Part shown: in pieces, positions 35,620 to 44,474 of the stretch
Numbering within the stretch: the first letter of the stretch is position 1
Layout: every line of letters begins with the position of its first letter
Origin: CAVQRC01 sp963715045
GTDB taxonomy: Bacteria; Planctomycetota; Planctomycetia; Pirellulales; Lacipirellulaceae
Direction: 5' to 3'
Assembly: GCA_963715045.1 (NCBI GenBank)
Contig: CAVQRC010000001.1
Location: 186,001 to 250,000 of the forward strand
Length of the DNA stretch: 64,000 nucleotides
The notes under the pieces: model-generated
What the model was told of the DNA's origin: nothing
Databases searched by the model: none
The model's input: the letters and a program-made list of their open reading frames with translations, nothing else
Position numbers and translations under genes: made by a program

Positions 35620-37323
35620 ATGTCCCCCGCTCTGCTGCTGTTGATCACGTTGCTGCTGCCGCTCGGCGGGTCCGCCGTGATCGCCCTGTTTGCACGCTCT
35701 GGCGTGTCGCAGGCGCGGAGCATCGCGTTGGTGGTATCGCTGCTGACGCTTGTGACCGCGGGGTGGCTCGTCGCCGAATTCCCGGGGGGCAACTCCCTGT
35801 TTGCCGAGTCGAGTACGAACTGGCTCGAAGAGTCTTCCGGAATCGATGTGCGTCTGGCGATCGGTCTGGATGGGCTCAGTGTGTGGTTGTTCGGTCTGTC
35901 CGCCTTGCTCGTGTTGACATGCGTGCTCGTCAGTTGGGAAGCCATTCAAGAGGGTGCGGCCGGATTCTACGCCTTGCTGTTGTTGCTGGAGACCGGCATG
36001 CTGGGCGTCTTCGCCGCCCGCGACATCATCCTGTTCTACATCTTCTTCGAATTCACGCTGATTCCACTGTTCTTCCTGATCGGAGTGTGGGGTAGCGAAC
36101 AACGTCAATACGCCGCGGTGAAGTTTTTCATTTTCACGCTTACCGGCAGTGTGCTGACGCTTGTCGGGCTGCTCTGCCTGGTGATCTACAACTACCAGCA
36201 TCCAGGCGACGGACCGCCCCAAATGACGTTTTCGATTGCCGAGCTGACCGCCGGTCTCAATTCGGGAGAGCCGGTCCCGACCACGCTGCAGGTCTGGCTG
36301 TTCCTGGCCCTGTTCGCCGGGTTCGCGATCAAGGTCCCCCTCTTTCCCCTGCATACCTGGTTACCGCTGGCCCATGTGCAGGCGCCCACCGCCGGCAGCG
36401 TGTTGCTGGCCGGCGTCCTCCTGAAGGTCGGCACCTACGGCTTTCTGCGATTCAACGTTCCGATGCTTCCTGCCGCGACCGCCGTCGTGATGCCCTACCT
36501 GCTGTGGCTCAGCGTCATCGGCATCTTGTACGGAGCGCTGGTTGCCCTCGCACAGACGGACATCAAGCGGCTGATCGCGTACTCCAGCGTAAGCCATCTC
36601 GGATTCTGCATGCTCGGAATCTTCGCCCTCAACCAACTCGGGACCGAAGGTGGGGCGTTGCAGATGATCAACCACGGGTTGTCGACAGGCGGCCTGTTCG
36701 CCTGCATCGGCATGCTTTACGAGCGCTACCACACCCGCGAGATTCGCGAGCTGGGGGGAGTCGCCAGGCGGCTGCCAATCCTCGCTTTTTTCCTGTTGGT
36801 ATTCACATTCTCGAGCATCGGGCTGCCAGGGCTCAATGGATTCGCCGGCGAGTTCCTCCTGCTGATCGGAATGTTTCAGCGTGCCTTCGCGATGGAAGGC
36901 GTGTGGGCAACCCAGATGCAATGGGTGGCCGTGCTGGCCGTTCTCGGTGTGGTCCTCGGGGCATGGTACATGTTGTGGCTCGTCGAGCGAACCTTCTTCG
37001 GTCCACTGAAAGAGCCTTCCAGCCACAGCCCGCCCCGCGACCTGGCTCCCCGTGAGGTCGCCGCGCTGCTGCCACTGGTCGTGTTCATTGTCTGGATCGG
37101 CATTCGTCCAGAGACGTTTCTGGCCCCCATGCGGCCTGCGCTGCAGGCGACCACCCAGGCTGCGACTGCCGCCTTTGAAGCCAGTCAGGCCCAGACAGCA
37201 ACGCGGCTCGCCGCCGATCAACGCCGGTCAGCGACCGCCCTGCGACTCGCGCGGAACGACCAATCGTTGCCGTCCGCGAGGCCTGTCCGGCCCGGGAGCG
37301 ACCAAGGAGTACGGCAGCCATGA
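35620..37323 (+). CDS. nuoM: NADH-quinone oxidoreductase subunit M
   Basis: This 567-residue antiporter-like subunit is the second proton channel. Diagnostic blocks are 'FAIKVPLFPLHTWLPLAHV' followed by 'APTAGSVLLAGVLLKVGTYG', and 'TDIKRLIAYSSVSHLGF'. The C-terminal tail (about 60 residues, rich in Ala, Arg and Ser) is unusually long and hydrophilic. The last bases overlap the nuoN start by 4 (ATGA). Confidence 0.96.
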   Translation: MSPALLLLITLLLPLGGSAVIALFARSGVSQARSIALVVSLLTLVTAGWLVAEFPGGNSLFAESSTNWLEESSGIDVRLAIGLDGLSVWLFGLSALLVLTCVLVSWEAIQEGAAGFYALLLLLETGMLGVFAARDIILFYIFFEFTLIPLFFLIGVWGSEQRQYAAVKFFIFTLTGSVLTLVGLLCLVIYNYQHPGDGPPQMTFSIAELTAGLNSGEPVPTTLQVWLFLALFAGFAIKVPLFPLHTWLPLAHVQAPTAGSVLLAGVLLKVGTYGFLRFNVPMLPAATAVVMPYLLWLSVIGILYGALVALAQTDIKRLIAYSSVSHLGFCMLGIFALNQLGTEGGALQMINHGLSTGGLFACIGMLYERYHTREIRELGGVARRLPILAFFLLVFTFSSIGLPGLNGFAGEFLLLIGMFQRAFAMEGVWATQMQWVAVLAVLGVVLGAWYMLWLVERTFFGPLKEPSSHSPPRDLAPREVAALLPLVVFIVWIGIRPETFLAPMRPALQATTQAATAAFEASQAQTATRLAADQRRSATALRLARNDQSLPSARPVRPGSDQGVRQP

Positions 37324-38897
37324 CGAGTTCACATACGATCTGGCTCCTCCTCCCGGAGCTGCTGCTGCTGACTCTCGCAGCCTGGACATACGTCGCCGGA
37401 GCGTTTCAGTCGAGCCGGAACGGTTATCAGATTGTGGCGTTGATCAGCCTCGCGGTGGCGGCCGTGGCCCTGTCTCGGCAGGCCGGGGCCGGCACGCTGG
37501 AAGATGGCACGCTCGTGACGGGGCCGCTGATCGTCGACTGGTTTGGCCATTCACTCCGCTGGCTCGGGTTGGCCGCGGGAGGACTACTGGTCCTCACCAC
37601 GTGGCGGGGCGGTCCGGCGGAATTGGCGACCGAGTATCTGGGCTCATTGATCCTCGTCGTGTGCGGGCTGATGACGGTCTGTCTCGCCGGCGACCTCGTG
37701 CTGCTGTTCCTCGGTTTGGAACTGGTAACGATTCCGACGTACATTCTGCTCTACCTGGGCCGACCCGACCCGCGATCGCAAGAAGCGACGGTGAAGTACT
37801 TTTTTCTCAGCATCCTCTCTTCATCGCTGCTGCTGTATGGGTTTGCGTGGCTTTACGGAGCGGCCGGTTCCACGCGATTGATCGACATCGCCGCCACATT
37901 GGGAACGGCTGAATCGGCTGACCTGGCCCTCGTTGGCGGCGTGCCTCTGGCCATCGTGCTGATCTTCGCCGGGCTTAGTTTCAAGATCGCTGCAGTACCC
38001 TTCCACTTCTATGCTCCCGATGTTTATCAGGGGGCCTCGAGCGGTAACGCGGCCGTGCTTTCGGTAGCCCCCAAGATTGCCGGAGTGGTTGCCCTGGTAC
38101 GGCTGCTGATCGGAGCGCTGCCGGCGGAACAGTGGGCCCGAATCGGCTGGCAGATGAGTCTTGCCGTGGCCATGCTCACCATGACGCTCGGCAACGTGAC
38201 GGCGCTGCGGCAGCAGAATGTCCGCCGCATGATGGCCTACTCTTCGATCGCTCATGCGGGTTACATGCTGATCGGGCTGGCAGTGGCACTTGCCGCGATC
38301 GGCGCCGAAATGGCTGCCGAGGTCGGTCTGGCTTCGATGATTTTCTATCTGGCCGTCTATTCGTTTGCCACGATTGGGACCTTCGCGGTGCTCGCGTGCG
38401 TCGACCTGGGCGGTCAGGAAGTCGAACGGATCGACGACCTGGCGGGGCTCGGCAGGAACCGGCCGCTGCTGGCGGTCGCGATGGCTGTCTTCATGTTCAG
38501 CCTCACCGGCATTCCGCCGCTCGCCGGCTTCTGGGGCAAATTGCGATTGCTGCAGGGAGCGCTATCGTTCGGATCGACGCAGTCCGACTCGCTTTACGGC
38601 TGGTTTCTTGCCCTGGTCATTGTCGGCGGCGTGAACGCCGCAATTTCTGCCGGATATTACCTTCGCGTGATCGCGGTCATGTACTTTCGCGAATCCCCCC
38701 TGGTCCAGGCCGAACGAGGAGGGCGTGGTCCCGTCTATGCGGCCCTCCTCGCTGCTCTGGTTACCGTGTTGATCGGAATCGCCCCCAGGTTGCTCTGGTT
38801 CCAGACCGACCGCGCATCACAGTCGCTGACCGCCGGCATTCCTGCCGCGACGCCGCTGTCGGTTGCTGCCGAGGTCGAACCGTCGCGACGGCAATGA
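37320..38897 (+). CDS. nuoN: NADH-quinone oxidoreductase subunit N
   Basis: This 525-residue antiporter-like subunit completes the 14-gene set. The block 'FKIAAVPFHFYAPDVYQGAS' carries the key Lys of the channel, and 'QNVRRMMAYSSIAHAGYMLIG' and 'MFSLTGIPPLAGFWGK' are typical. Its start overlaps nuoM by 4 bases. The next gene starts 13 bases after its stop, which suggests it may be cotranscribed. Confidence 0.96.
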   Translation: MTSSHTIWLLLPELLLLTLAAWTYVAGAFQSSRNGYQIVALISLAVAAVALSRQAGAGTLEDGTLVTGPLIVDWFGHSLRWLGLAAGGLLVLTTWRGGPAELATEYLGSLILVVCGLMTVCLAGDLVLLFLGLELVTIPTYILLYLGRPDPRSQEATVKYFFLSILSSSLLLYGFAWLYGAAGSTRLIDIAATLGTAESADLALVGGVPLAIVLIFAGLSFKIAAVPFHFYAPDVYQGASSGNAAVLSVAPKIAGVVALVRLLIGALPAEQWARIGWQMSLAVAMLTMTLGNVTALRQQNVRRMMAYSSIAHAGYMLIGLAVALAAIGAEMAAEVGLASMIFYLAVYSFATIGTFAVLACVDLGGQEVERIDDLAGLGRNRPLLAVAMAVFMFSLTGIPPLAGFWGKLRLLQGALSFGSTQSDSLYGWFLALVIVGGVNAAISAGYYLRVIAVMYFRESPLVQAERGGRGPVYAALLAALVTVLIGIAPRLLWFQTDRASQSLTAGIPAATPLSVAAEVEPSRRQ

Positions 38898-38910
38898 CAG
38901 GTCGTCCGCC

Positions 38911-40317
38911 ATGCCCCGCAAAATCTCACCGAGAACAGCATTGGCGAAGCTGTTTGACGCGGCACCCAATCCGATTTACGCGGTCGATCACGAACAGAGG
39001 ATCGTGTACGGCAATCCGGCCGCGGAGACCTGGACCGGAATTCCCCTGGAGAGTCTCGTCGGCCGCCGCGTCGCTTACCACTCAGAAGACAAACTCACGT
39101 CGCCCGGCGGTGTCGCCGCCGGCCTGTGCCCTCCGCCCTCGGTATTCGCAGGCAAGCCGGCCCAGGGCCACGTTTCGTGCCTGGCGAAGAGCGGCGTCCT
39201 CGTGTACCGCGATGCTTCTTTCGTGCCGCTCGGACCAGTCGGTAAGTCTTCGCAACTTGAGCTGGAGCGGGATCCCGAACAGGTGGTTGGCGTGGTCACC
39301 TTCCTCGGCCTGCTGGATCTGAAGTCTTCCGAACTGATCGATCGCAGTGAGAGCGACGAACTGCACCGCGTGGTGCGAGAGCTGAGAAGGCATCAGCAAG
39401 ACCACTATCAGGTGGCCAGTCTTGTCGGGAAATCCTCGGCCATGGCGAAGGTTCGTCGGCAAGTGCAGGCTGTGATCGCCAGCGGTACGCATGTCTTGCT
39501 GTCCGGTCCCCCGGGTAGCGGTAAGGATCATGTCGCCCGATCGATTCATTACACGCGAACTGCCGCCGCAGATTGGCGAATCGCTACGCTCGACGCCGCG
39601 TCGCTCGACGACAGTCTCCTGGAATGGACGTGCAAGCCGCTGCTCCGCGATTCCAAACAGCCGTTGACGCTGATCCTCGAAAGCTTCGCACAGCTTCCCG
39701 TCGCGGTGCAGCCCATGCTGCTCGAATTGTTCGAGCAAGCCGTCTGCCCGCTGCAAGTCGTGGCTACGAGCTCCGTCACCGCTTCCGATTTGCGGCAGCA
39801 GCAGCGGTTGGATCCGCGGCTGGATGCGTTTTTGACCGGAATCGTGATCGAAGTTCCCGGGCTCGCGCAGCGAAGCGAAGATCTGCCGGCCATTGCCCAG
39901 GTCTTTCTCGAGTACGCCAACGCGGCCGGCGGAGAACGGCAGCTCCAGGGATTTCGCGAGGATGCCCTCGATATCCTGATGCTCTATGACTGGCCGCGGA
40001 ATCTCGATGAGTTGAGGGAAGTCGTCGAGTCCGCGCATCGAGTTGCCCGCTCGCCGTGGATTCGTCCCGAGGAGCTGCCCCCGCTCGTGCATCATGCGGC
40101 CGCGGATGCCGCCCTCAAGACACGCACTACGGAGACCATCGACCTCGAAATCCATCTCGCCGACATCGAACGCGAACTCATCGAAGAGGCCTTGAAACGA
40201 GCCAAGGGCAATAAGACCCAGGCAGCCAGGTTTCTCGGCCTGACGCGCCCCAAACTTTACCGCCGACTGGTCCACTTCGCGATGGACCAGGACGAAGCCG
40301 AGTCCGCCGCCGATTGA
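38911..40317 (+). CDS. PAS/AAA/Fis regulator lacking GAFTGA (degenerate NtrC-like)
   Basis: This 468-residue protein has three parts. An N-terminal PAS-like sensor has 'LFDAAPNPIYAVDHEQRIVYGN'. A central AAA+ domain has 'SGPPGSGKDHVARSIHY' (P-loop with Asp after the Lys) and 'LESFAQLP' where Walker B 'DE' is expected. A Fis-type HTH at the end reads 'KTQAARFLGLTRPKLYRRL'. The GAFTGA loop that contacts sigma-54 is absent, so it probably does not activate sigma-54 RNA polymerase in the classic way. It follows nuoN closely and could respond to redox state; that is inference. Confidence 0.82.
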   Translation: MPRKISPRTALAKLFDAAPNPIYAVDHEQRIVYGNPAAETWTGIPLESLVGRRVAYHSEDKLTSPGGVAAGLCPPPSVFAGKPAQGHVSCLAKSGVLVYRDASFVPLGPVGKSSQLELERDPEQVVGVVTFLGLLDLKSSELIDRSESDELHRVVRELRRHQQDHYQVASLVGKSSAMAKVRRQVQAVIASGTHVLLSGPPGSGKDHVARSIHYTRTAAADWRIATLDAASLDDSLLEWTCKPLLRDSKQPLTLILESFAQLPVAVQPMLLELFEQAVCPLQVVATSSVTASDLRQQQRLDPRLDAFLTGIVIEVPGLAQRSEDLPAIAQVFLEYANAAGGERQLQGFREDALDILMLYDWPRNLDELREVVESAHRVARSPWIRPEELPPLVHHAAADAALKTRTTETIDLEIHLADIERELIEEALKRAKGNKTQAARFLGLTRPKLYRRLVHFAMDQDEAESAAD

Positions 40318-40446
40318 CAACAGCAACCGCTGCGACCCCCTGGAGCAACTGCTGCGACCCCCTGGGGTAGTTGAATGCAGTCGGCGGCCCTACGATGAGT
40401 CAGTGCTGCGGACCCACCGCTTTAGAAGTTCGGCTGACAGACCTCT

Positions 40447-40899
40447 ATGCGCTCCCCTGATGATCGATTTTTGATCCTGGTCTGCGGGGACGACCAGTTG
40501 TGGACGGCCGCGATTCGGGTCGCCATGACGCGGAGCGCGATCGCCGATGCGATCCGCGTCGTCGCTGCGGGTGGCTCGGGGCAGTACCGGAAGTGGGTCG
40601 AGGGTGCCGAAGGACTCGTCGCGGTGCCGATCGGTCCCGAAAGGCTGGCAGAGACGCTGCCATTACTGGTTCGGATTAGCAAAGAGGTCCAACGCTTCGA
40701 GGCAGTGGCCCTGCTCGACTCGGCGTGGCCGGACCCCGGGCAGCGGATCATAGAACAGGCTGCCTGGGAAGCCGGCATCAGCTTGTCGGTGCGAGGGCGG
40801 AGAAACTGCCACCGGATCGCCCACCTTGCCGGGCGGATTATTTCCAACCGCGAAGCGGCCGCCGGCGGCCGTCGCGAACCAAGAAAGATCCGATCGTGA
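40447..40899 (+). CDS. Conserved-looking protein of unknown function
   Basis: This 150-residue protein begins 'MRSPDDRFLILVCGDDQLWTAAIR' and has alternating beta-alpha segments ('EGLVAVPIGPERLAETLPLLVRI', 'RFEAVALLDSAWPDPGQRIIEQAAW'), like a small Rossmann-type or receiver-like fold without the phosphorylation Asp. Codon third positions are G/C-biased as in true genes. It ends 42 bases before mrp. No family was recognised. Confidence 0.6.
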   Translation: MRSPDDRFLILVCGDDQLWTAAIRVAMTRSAIADAIRVVAAGGSGQYRKWVEGAEGLVAVPIGPERLAETLPLLVRISKEVQRFEAVALLDSAWPDPGQRIIEQAAWEAGISLSVRGRRNCHRIAHLAGRIISNREAAAGGRREPRKIRS

Positions 40900-40940
40900 C
40901 GGTGCAAACCGCGCGTTCAACACCAACACAGGAGAACGAT

Positions 40941-42020
40941 ATGAGCAGTCCGACCGTCGATGCGGCGGCACTGATGCAGGCCGCGGCGGAATTCAAGGAC
41001 CCTGAAACGGGCCGTGGTATCGTCGACATGGAACAGGTCGAATTCGTCGCGGGTGCGACGGATCGGCTCGTCGCGCGGTTGAAGCTGACGACATTTTCGG
41101 CACCTGTCTGGGAACAGACGACCAAGGCATTCGAAGCGCTGCTGAGAAAGAAGTTCCCGGGTGTGGGTGAGATTGTGGTGGAACGGGCCCTTCTGGATCG
41201 ACCGGCTACGAAGATCGGTGAAATCGGCTTGACGGCGAAAGCGGTCATCGCCGTCGGATCAGGCAAAGGGGGCGTTGGGAAGAGCACGATTGCGTGCTGC
41301 CTGGCACTCGGACTCCAGCGATCGGGATGCAAAGTCGGTCTTCTCGACGCGGACGTGTACGGTCCCAGCGTTCCTCATCTGCTCGGAGTCGACGAGCGAC
41401 CCTCGGCGATCGGCAAGCGATTGCAGCCCGTCATGGCAGGTGAACTACGCGTGATGAGCATGGGGTTTCTGGTCCCACCTGGCGAGGCGGTCGTCTGGCG
41501 AGGTCCCATGCTCCACGGCGCAATCACTCAGTTTCTCCGCGACACGGATTGGGGCGACCTCGACTTTCTGATCATCGATATGCCGCCCGGGACCGGCGAC
41601 ATTGCCCTGACGCTTTCCCAACTGATCCCGCTCACCGGGGCGGTCGTGGTCTGCACGCCGCAGGACGTGGCGCTGCTCGATGCGGTCAAGGCGATTGCCA
41701 TGTTTCGCAAAGTGAGTATTCCCGTTCTCGGTCTCGTTGAGAACATGAGCTACTTCGAGTGTCCCGACACGAAGAAGCGGTACAACATCTTCGGGCATGG
41801 CGGCGCCCAGCAACGGGCCGGAGATCTGGATGTGCCGTTTCTGGGAGAAGTCCCGATCAATATTTCGCTTCGGGAACGCGGCGATGCGGGGACGACGGCC
41901 ACCAATTACGACGATCCTGAAGTGGCGCAATTCCTGGATCGGATCGCCCAGCAGCTCGTCACGGGCATCGTGACCGAGCGGGCGGCAACTCCTCCGATGC
42001 CTACGCTTCCCGTGTTGTAG
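40941..42020 (+). CDS. mrp: Mrp/NBP35-family iron-sulphur cluster carrier ATPase
   Basis: This 359-residue P-loop protein is believed to carry and insert [4Fe-4S] clusters. The start at 40941 has AGGAGA 5 bases upstream. An N-terminal MIP18-like domain precedes the deviant Walker A 'GSGKGGVGKST' at residues 106-116. 'LLDADVYGPSVPHLLG' and 'IIDMPPGTGDIALTLSQL' are typical. The C-terminal CxxC motif is not intact ('ECPDTKKRY' has one Cys), as in some bacterial subgroups. It lies near nuo, whose clusters it could serve. Confidence 0.93.
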   Translation: MSSPTVDAAALMQAAAEFKDPETGRGIVDMEQVEFVAGATDRLVARLKLTTFSAPVWEQTTKAFEALLRKKFPGVGEIVVERALLDRPATKIGEIGLTAKAVIAVGSGKGGVGKSTIACCLALGLQRSGCKVGLLDADVYGPSVPHLLGVDERPSAIGKRLQPVMAGELRVMSMGFLVPPGEAVVWRGPMLHGAITQFLRDTDWGDLDFLIIDMPPGTGDIALTLSQLIPLTGAVVVCTPQDVALLDAVKAIAMFRKVSIPVLGLVENMSYFECPDTKKRYNIFGHGGAQQRAGDLDVPFLGEVPINISLRERGDAGTTATNYDDPEVAQFLDRIAQQLVTGIVTERAATPPMPTLPVL

Positions 42021-42102
42021 GTGCGGCCCTGGGGGAGGGATGGAGGGGCGGCCTAAGTTGATGGGTGGAAAGGATTTCGGAGGATCGGGCGGCAACTGAA
42101 AC

Positions 42103-42125
42103 GGGCCGCTCCAGCGGAGCGGCCC
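42103..42125. terminator. Stem-loop terminator between mrp and the H1-like gene
   Basis: GGGCCGCTCC (42103-42112) pairs perfectly with GGAGCGGCCC (42116-42125) across AGC. It lies between two convergent genes; on the minus strand GTTTCAGTT follows. A bidirectional terminator is likely. Confidence 0.7.
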
Positions 42126-42156
42126 GATCTCGTTGTGACACCGAATCGGCGGAGAC

Positions 42157-42418
42157 TTACCGCTTCTTCGTCCGCTTGGCGGTCTTTTTCTTGGCGGCCT
42201 TCTTCTTTTTCTTGGCGGCCTTCTTCTTCTTGGTGGCCTTCTTCTTTTTCTTGGTGGCCTTCTTCTTGGTGGCCTTCTTCTTGGCGGCCTTCTTCTTCCT
42301 TCTTCTTGGCGGCCTTCTTCTTGGCCGTCTTCTTCTTGGCCGCCTTCTTCTTGGCGACGCGCCGTTTCTTCTTCGGCGCCGCCTTCTTCTTGGCGGTCTT
42401 CCTCTTCTTCTTGGCCAC
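42157..42418 (-). CDS. Histone H1-like Lys/Ala-rich DNA-binding protein, one apparent frame break
   Basis: The repaired product has about 86 residues. It starts with GTG at 42418, 6 bases after AAGGAGGA. The sequence is almost only Lys, Ala, Thr and Arg, in repeats of AAKKK and ATKKK, ending 'KTAKRTKKR'. Such proteins bind and compact DNA, as histone H1-like HC1 proteins do in chlamydiae. The frame breaks at about 42298, where AAGAAGAAGGAAG has one extra G or lacks CC; without repair the frame turns into Glu/Gly/Gln-rich sequence and runs to 42053. Confidence 0.8.
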
Positions 42419-42747
42419 GGTGAATCCTCCTTAAAAGGGTCGTAGTGAGCGACGTCCTGACGTTCTTACCTTTTCGTCGACTCCTCGCTCACCGTAAACA
42501 TCTACCTTCACCGAGAAGGTATTGCTGATCGATCCGTTGAGTCCTTTCGTGTTAAGCACGATCGATTCAACGTGTCAACCATCTATCCTATGAGGGTTAT
42601 TTGTACGAATTCCTTCGCATAATGCAACACGTATTGAAAGAAAATCGAACCGCGCACGTTTTTCTCAGTCGCAGATTCACGCGCGCGAAACTCTCAAACC
42701 ATTGCCGCGCTACGAACGAAGATCGTTCGACGTGAAGCTTGCCGCGT
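42419..42747. other. Promoter region of the H1-like gene, no gene
   Basis: About 330 bases, clearly more A/T-rich than the neighbouring genes (for example 42580-42660). It holds the RBS of the H1-like gene at its left end and presumably its promoter. No terminator, repeat array or RNA gene was recognised. Confidence 0.5.
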
Positions 42748-43542
42748 TCAGTACAACGAGATGAATGTACCGTCAGAGAGTTGTCCGCATGGTTGAACGC
42801 GGCGCTGCATGAAACCGAACAGACTTCGTTGATCGGGCACCCGCGTTCGCAAATAGGTCCAGCGCAGTAGCGATCCGCGCGGTTCGACGGGTGGCAGTTC
42901 GAGTTCGCCGCAACGCCAGTGATTTAGGATCAGCGGCCAGGCAATCTTGAATTGAGCGCGGCGAATGTGAATCGGATCAAGCCCGTACCACGTTTGTGCT
43001 TGGCCGGCAATCGCGACGTTCGGCCACGTTCGGTAACCCTCGATGGCGGAGTGAACGGTTTCACTGTGGCGTTTGGCCAGGTCGAGCGTGAGCGGTGAAT
43101 TGGGAAACAGAATCTGCCGCAGCAACCCGAACCGGAGCGGACCAACCGATTCTATGCTCGCCATCGGCAGCTCAGTAATCACGATGCGAGACGCGTGGGC
43201 CGTCAACCGCTCGACGCATTCTCCGATCCAGGACAACAGCTCCGTGGCGCTCGAGCCGTAGAGAATATCGTTGCCGATATCGGTAATCAGACCGTAAGTC
43301 GGGAGCGGATCCCGGTCGGCCAGGTCGTCCCACAATCGAGAGCCCAGAATGCCCGGCAACCCGCGTCCCAGAACCGACGACGGCATGCCGTAGGAGCGTC
43401 CATGCCCGAGCGCAGCCATCACGTCGAGCGGTCCCCCGAGGATCCGCTGGGAAGTCTCGATGACGGTCGAGATGCCTCGGGTGAGATTGCTTGCCCCGAG
43501 CAACACCACCCGATACTCCGGTGCCGTGGCAGCTTGGCTCAT
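42748..43542 (-). CDS. SGNH/GDSL-like hydrolase family protein
   Basis: This 264-residue protein shows blocks of SGNH hydrolases: 'VVLLGASNLTRGIS' (block I, with Ser in an unusual G-A-S-N context), 'ITDIGNDILYG' (block III G-N-D), and 'LDPIHIRRAQF' (block V D-x2-H). The substrate is unknown; relatives cleave esters on lipids or glycans. The M50 protease gene lies 38 bases downstream on the same strand. Confidence 0.72.
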   Translation of the reverse strand: MSQAATAPEYRVVLLGASNLTRGISTVIETSQRILGGPLDVMAALGHGRSYGMPSSVLGRGLPGILGSRLWDDLADRDPLPTYGLITDIGNDILYGSSATELLSWIGECVERLTAHASRIVITELPMASIESVGPLRFGLLRQILFPNSPLTLDLAKRHSETVHSAIEGYRTWPNVAIAGQAQTWYGLDPIHIRRAQFKIAWPLILNHWRCGELELPPVEPRGSLLRWTYLRTRVPDQRSLFGFMQRRVQPCGQLSDGTFISLY

Positions 43543-43580
43543 GATGGAGGAGGGAGATGCCAGGCGGCCAGTGCCGCGGA

Positions 43581-44360
43581 TTAATAGCGATCGTAACGCG
43601 AGCCCTGATATCGCTGCAGGGTGTTGTAACTACTGTAAGCCAACATGCCGAACATTAACGGCAGCAGCAGCGAACGGCTCGTGATCAGAGCGATGACGGC
43701 CAGAATCCCGCCGGTGATCGTCGAGACCCACAGCGACCTGGCGACTCCCTCCGCGGGATCCATCTCCGTGAGTACTTCGCGGGCGATCTGTCCGCCATCC
43801 AGCGGATAGACCGGGGCCAGGTTCAGCAGGCCCCACAGGATATTGACAGAAAGCAGGCTGAAAATCAGATCGTTGAGATTCGGCGAGGTGAAGTCCTGAA
43901 ACACGAAATGGCCCACGAGCAACGGCACGCCGAAACCGTTGAGCGAAGGCGTGCCGCCGATACCGACCACCTCCCACGGTTGGCCGGCGAGCGTGATCAA
44001 CAGCACAATCAGAGCCGCAAACACGAAACCGGCGAGTGGTCCGGCCGCAGAGATCGCGATCTGCTCTCGGCTCGAGCGGACGATACGTTCCTCGATAGCC
44101 AGCCCGCCGAAGTGGTACAGCACGATTCGAGGCGCGCCGCCGTACTTTCGCATCACGACTGCATGTCCCAGTTCGTGGATCAGGATTGACACGAACACGG
44201 TACCAATCCAGATCGCAGCGAACTTCGGATCGAGTCGGCTGCCGAAACCGCCAGCCAGCAACAACGCCACCAGCCAGAAGAAAGGCGAGACCCGCACCGG
44301 GAACCCCGCCACGCTGAAGTGAAGATCGCCGCGAGTTGGAGGGGGATCGACGAGGAACAT
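43581..44360 (-). CDS. M50 site-2-type membrane zinc metalloprotease
   Basis: This 259-residue membrane protein has the zinc motif H-E-x2-H in 'SILIHELGHAVVMRKYGG' and the third ligand region 'VYPLDGGQIAREVL', both in hydrophobic segments. It has about six helices and no PDZ domain or CBS pair. Such proteases cut membrane-bound substrates in regulated proteolysis. The start at 44360 ('MFLVDPPPTRGDLHF') is preferred over one 33 bases upstream. It follows lpxB and precedes the SGNH gene. Confidence 0.87.
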   Translation of the reverse strand: MFLVDPPPTRGDLHFSVAGFPVRVSPFFWLVALLLAGGFGSRLDPKFAAIWIGTVFVSILIHELGHAVVMRKYGGAPRIVLYHFGGLAIEERIVRSSREQIAISAAGPLAGFVFAALIVLLITLAGQPWEVVGIGGTPSLNGFGVPLLVGHFVFQDFTSPNLNDLIFSLLSVNILWGLLNLAPVYPLDGGQIAREVLTEMDPAEGVARSLWVSTITGGILAVIALITSRSLLLPLMFGMLAYSSYNTLQRYQGSRYDRY

Positions 44361-44474
44361 GGTCACCCGGGTGTCGCTGCAGAAATGTCGCACTCCTGCG
44401 GCACGCTTGAGGTCCGCAGGTTGCCCCTCAAGAATATCGCTCCACGCCCGCAGGACAACCCGCGGCAGCCGCGA

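Noticed and set aside
38911..40317. Call as a standard sigma-54 activator
   Set aside because: The GAFTGA loop is absent and the Walker residues deviate.
42065..42445. Plus-strand open frame rich in Phe, Leu and Ala
   Set aside because: It is the antisense of the lysine-rich H1-like gene (AAG repeats read as CTT); the minus strand has the RBS and the known protein type.
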